Assembly (NCBI GenBank): GCA_027068695.1
Contig: JAMOMG010000051.1
Span: 1-16,852, forward strand
DNA: 16,852 nucleotides
Direction of reading: 5' to 3'
Origin: Flavobacteriaceae bacterium
Lineage (GTDB): Bacteria > Bacteroidota > Bacteroidia > Flavobacteriales > Flavobacteriaceae
Below are positions 15,341-16,852 of this stretch, one piece after another. Positions within the stretch are counted from its first letter, which is position 1, and each line of letters begins with the position of its first letter. Made by a program: the position numbers and the translations under genes. Below the pieces are notes generated by a model that saw nothing but the letters and a program-made list of their open reading frames with translations, was not told the DNA's origin and did no database searches.

Positions 15341-16378
15341 TTAACTTTTGTTCGCTAATTGACCACAAGCAGCATCAATATCTTTTCCTCTACTTCTACG
15401 AACATTTACAATAATATCATTCATTTCTAAGATACTAATATAATCACTTATAACTTGTGGTTTTGCTTGTTTAAAATCTCCATCATCAATCGGGTTGTAT
15501 TCAATTAAATTTACCTTGCAAGGCACATATTTACAAAACGTTACCAATGCCATAATAGCTTCTCTAGTATCATTAATCCCATTCCAAACAACATATTCAT
15601 ACGTAATTCTACTACTAGTTTTTGCATACCAATATTCTAAAGCTTCTTTTAAATCTTTTAAAGGGAAATTTTCGTTAAAAGGCATTATTTTTGTTCTTAC
15701 TTCATCTATTGCTGAATGTAAGGACACTGCTAAATTAAATTTTACTTCATCATCTGCTAATTTTTTAATCATTTTTGGCACTCCTGAAGTTGAAACGGTA
15801 ATACGTTTAGGAGACATTCCTAAACCTTCAGGTGAAGTTATTTTATCAATAGCTTTTAACACATTATTATAATTCATTAAAGGTTCTCCCATTCCCATAA
15901 AAACAATGTTAGATAGCTTGTGATTGTAATACAATAAACTCTCTTTATTAATAGCAGCCACCTGATCATAAATTTCATCAGGATTTAAATTTCGCATTTT
16001 TTTTAAGCGTGCTGTTGCACAAAACAAACAATCTAAACTACAACCCACTTGGCTAGATACGCAAGCGGTTGTTCTTGTTCCTGTAGGTATTAAAACTGAT
16101 TCAACAATTAATCCATCAAACAGGCGAACTGCATTTTTAACTGTTCCATCTGAACTGCGCTGCATGGTATCAACTTCAATATGATTGATAACAAAGTTAT
16201 CTTGTAGCATTTGGCGTGTTTCTTTTGAAATATTTGTCATATCTTCAAAAGTATAAGCACTTTTACTCCATAACCATTCATATACTTGATTCCCTCTAAA
16301 TGCCTTATCTCCATTTTCAATAAAAAAATCTCGTAGTTGGTCTTTAGTTAAAGCTCGTATATCTTTTTTTTGATTCAT
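15341..16378 (-). CDS. rlmN: 23S rRNA (adenine-2503-C2)/tRNA methyltransferase RlmN
   Basis: Radical SAM enzyme that methylates C2 of A2503 in 23S rRNA and of A37 in some tRNAs. The 345-residue product has the radical SAM cluster motif Cys113-x3-Cys117-x2-Cys120 (CSLDCLFC), GMGEPLMNY (162-170), STSGVP (196-201), SLHSAID (219-225), EYNPIDDGDF and VRRSRGKDIDAACGQLA. Cys338 in the last motif corresponds to the methyl-carrying Cys of the E. coli enzyme (Cys355), and Cys106 to its second catalytic Cys (Cys118). Full length with all catalytic cysteines present. It lies between queA (70 bases upstream, with a GC-rich hairpin in the gap) and the polyprenyl synthase gene (27 bases downstream), suggesting an operon of RNA-modification and quinone genes. 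Confidence 0.97.
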   Translation of the reverse strand: MNQKKDIRALTKDQLRDFFIENGDKAFRGNQVYEWLWSKSAYTFEDMTNISKETRQMLQDNFVINHIEVDTMQRSSDGTVKNAVRLFDGLIVESVLIPTGTRTTACVSSQVGCSLDCLFCATARLKKMRNLNPDEIYDQVAAINKESLLYYNHKLSNIVFMGMGEPLMNYNNVLKAIDKITSPEGLGMSPKRITVSTSGVPKMIKKLADDEVKFNLAVSLHSAIDEVRTKIMPFNENFPLKDLKEALEYWYAKTSSRITYEYVVWNGINDTREAIMALVTFCKYVPCKVNLIEYNPIDDGDFKQAKPQVISDYISILEMNDIIVNVRRSRGKDIDAACGQLANKS

Positions 16379-16400
16379 TTTGATGTTAACCTTATAAAGA

Positions 16401-16422
16401 GATTCCCGCTAGTGCGGGAATC
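16401..16422. repeat. GC-rich palindromic hairpin between queA and rlmN
   Basis: GATTCCCGC (16401-16409) and GCGGGAATC (16414-16422) form a perfect 9-bp stem with a TAGT (ACTA on the minus strand) loop. It is far richer in G+C than the surrounding DNA and has no T-run after it on either strand, so it does not look like an intrinsic terminator. It could be a dispersed REP-like palindrome or an RNA-stability/processing hairpin in the queA-rlmN transcript. Confidence 0.7.
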
Positions 16423-16448
16423 AAATTACTAATAAATTATGTTTTTTA

Positions 16449-16852
16449 CTAAATAATCAACATTGCATCTCCATAAGAGTAAAATTTATACTCTTCTTTA
16501 ACGGCTTCTTCATAAGCTTTCATTAAAAAATCATACCCTGCAAAAGCTGCAGCCATCATCATTAAAGTAGATTTTGGTGTATGAAAATTTGTAATCATAC
16601 AATTTGCAATGCTAAAATCATATGGAGGAAAAATAAATTTATTTGTCCACCTATCAAATGTATTCAAATGCCCATTTGAAGAAACTGCACTTTCTAGAGC
16701 TCTCATAACCGTTGTACCTACCGCGCAAACACGTTTTTTATTGTCAATTGCACTATTTACAATTTTTATGGTTTCATCTGTAACAATAGCCTTCTCTGAA
16801 TCCATCTTATGTTTGGATAAATCTTCAACTTCTACAGGATTAAAAGTTCCTA
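16449..16852 (-). CDS. queA: tRNA preQ1(34) S-adenosylmethionine ribosyltransferase-isomerase QueA (5' part outside window)
   Basis: Transfers and isomerises the ribosyl part of SAM onto preQ1 in tRNA, giving epoxyqueuosine. Only the C-terminal 133 residues (of about 350) are inside the window. The frame stays open to the right edge, so Met at 16805 is internal, not a start. Upstream of it one reads [19 protein letters not shown] (16850 to 16794), a family motif, followed by [21 protein letters not shown] and [20 protein letters not shown]. Stop TAG at 16451-16449. It is followed on the same strand by rlmN after 70 bases. It is the first visible gene of the queA-rlmN-polyprenyl synthase run. 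Confidence 0.95.
   Translation of the reverse strand, partial: GTFNPVEVEDLSKHKMDSEKAIVTDETIKIVNSAIDNKKRVCAVGTTVMRALESAVSSNGHLNTFDRWTNKFIFPPYDFSIANCMITNFHTPKSTLMMMAAAFAGYDFLMKAYEEAVKEEYKFYSYGDAMLII

Noticed and set aside
15495..15872. Plus-strand open frame of 125 codons opposite rlmN.
   Set aside because: It is antisense to the well-conserved radical SAM core of RlmN. No start context or family resemblance.
16449..16805. A complete 118-residue gene starting at Met 16805.
   Set aside because: The frame stays open to the window edge, and the residues upstream of this Met are part of the QueA motif, so it is only the C-terminal part of queA.
1..16852. Mobile elements, CRISPR arrays, tRNA genes or a defence system.
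   Set aside because: No transposase, integrase, regularly spaced repeats, cloverleaf sequence or defence-type protein was seen. Base composition and codon use are uniform across the window.

Overview
This window looks like chromosomal DNA from a member of the Bacteroidota, most likely a flavobacterium (Flavobacteriaceae). The basis is a very AT-rich composition, almost no Shine-Dalgarno sequences, promoter-like boxes of the Bacteroidota form TTG-N~20-TAnnTTTG, and proteins of flavobacterial type (short LeuA, GH3-family protein, DUF2797 protein). The genus cannot be fixed. There are no rRNA, tRNA, CRISPR, phage or insertion-sequence genes, and the gene content is mainly biosynthetic housekeeping.

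Layout. (1) 1-2148, minus strand: ilvD, which lacks only its last few residues at the window edge, preceded by a 536-base region that is not empty. That region appears to hold two consecutive transcription attenuators. Each has its own short peptide rich in Ile, Leu and Val, its own competing RNA pairings and its own intrinsic terminator. (2) 2204-3748, minus: a helical-repeat protein of unknown function. (3) 3899-6245, plus: leuA (short form without the C-terminal regulatory domain) and leuB. (4) 6297-8738, plus: a nitroreductase-family flavoprotein, serine acetyltransferase cysE, and cysteine synthase cysM starting on a GTG that overlaps the cysE stop. (5) 8825-10965, plus: a sugar aminotransferase of the DegT/WbpE type and galE, with a recognisable promoter in front and a strong bidirectional terminator behind. 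(6) 11049-12771, minus: fabD and a DUF2797 protein. (7) 12819-14339, plus: a GH3-family adenylating enzyme, divergent from DUF2797. (8) 14336-16852, minus: queA (5' end outside the window), rlmN and a long-chain polyprenyl diphosphate synthase, apparently one operon, whose last gene converges on GH3 so that the stop codons overlap.

How the genes work together. IlvD, LeuA and LeuB belong to branched-chain amino acid synthesis. IlvD makes 2-oxoisovalerate, the substrate of LeuA, and LeuB completes the step before the final transamination to leucine. CysE and CysM turn serine into cysteine. The aminotransferase and GalE supply nucleotide-sugar building blocks. FabD feeds malonyl-ACP to fatty-acid synthesis, and the polyprenyl synthase makes the quinone side chain. 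QueA and RlmN modify tRNA and rRNA.

The observation most worth following is the proposed tandem attenuator in front of ilvD. Both leader peptides are about half Ile/Leu/Val, both stop codons fall on the RNA segment that would form the antiterminator, and both are followed by a hairpin with a U-tract. No transcript or homologue data were available, so the mechanism is inferred from the sequence.
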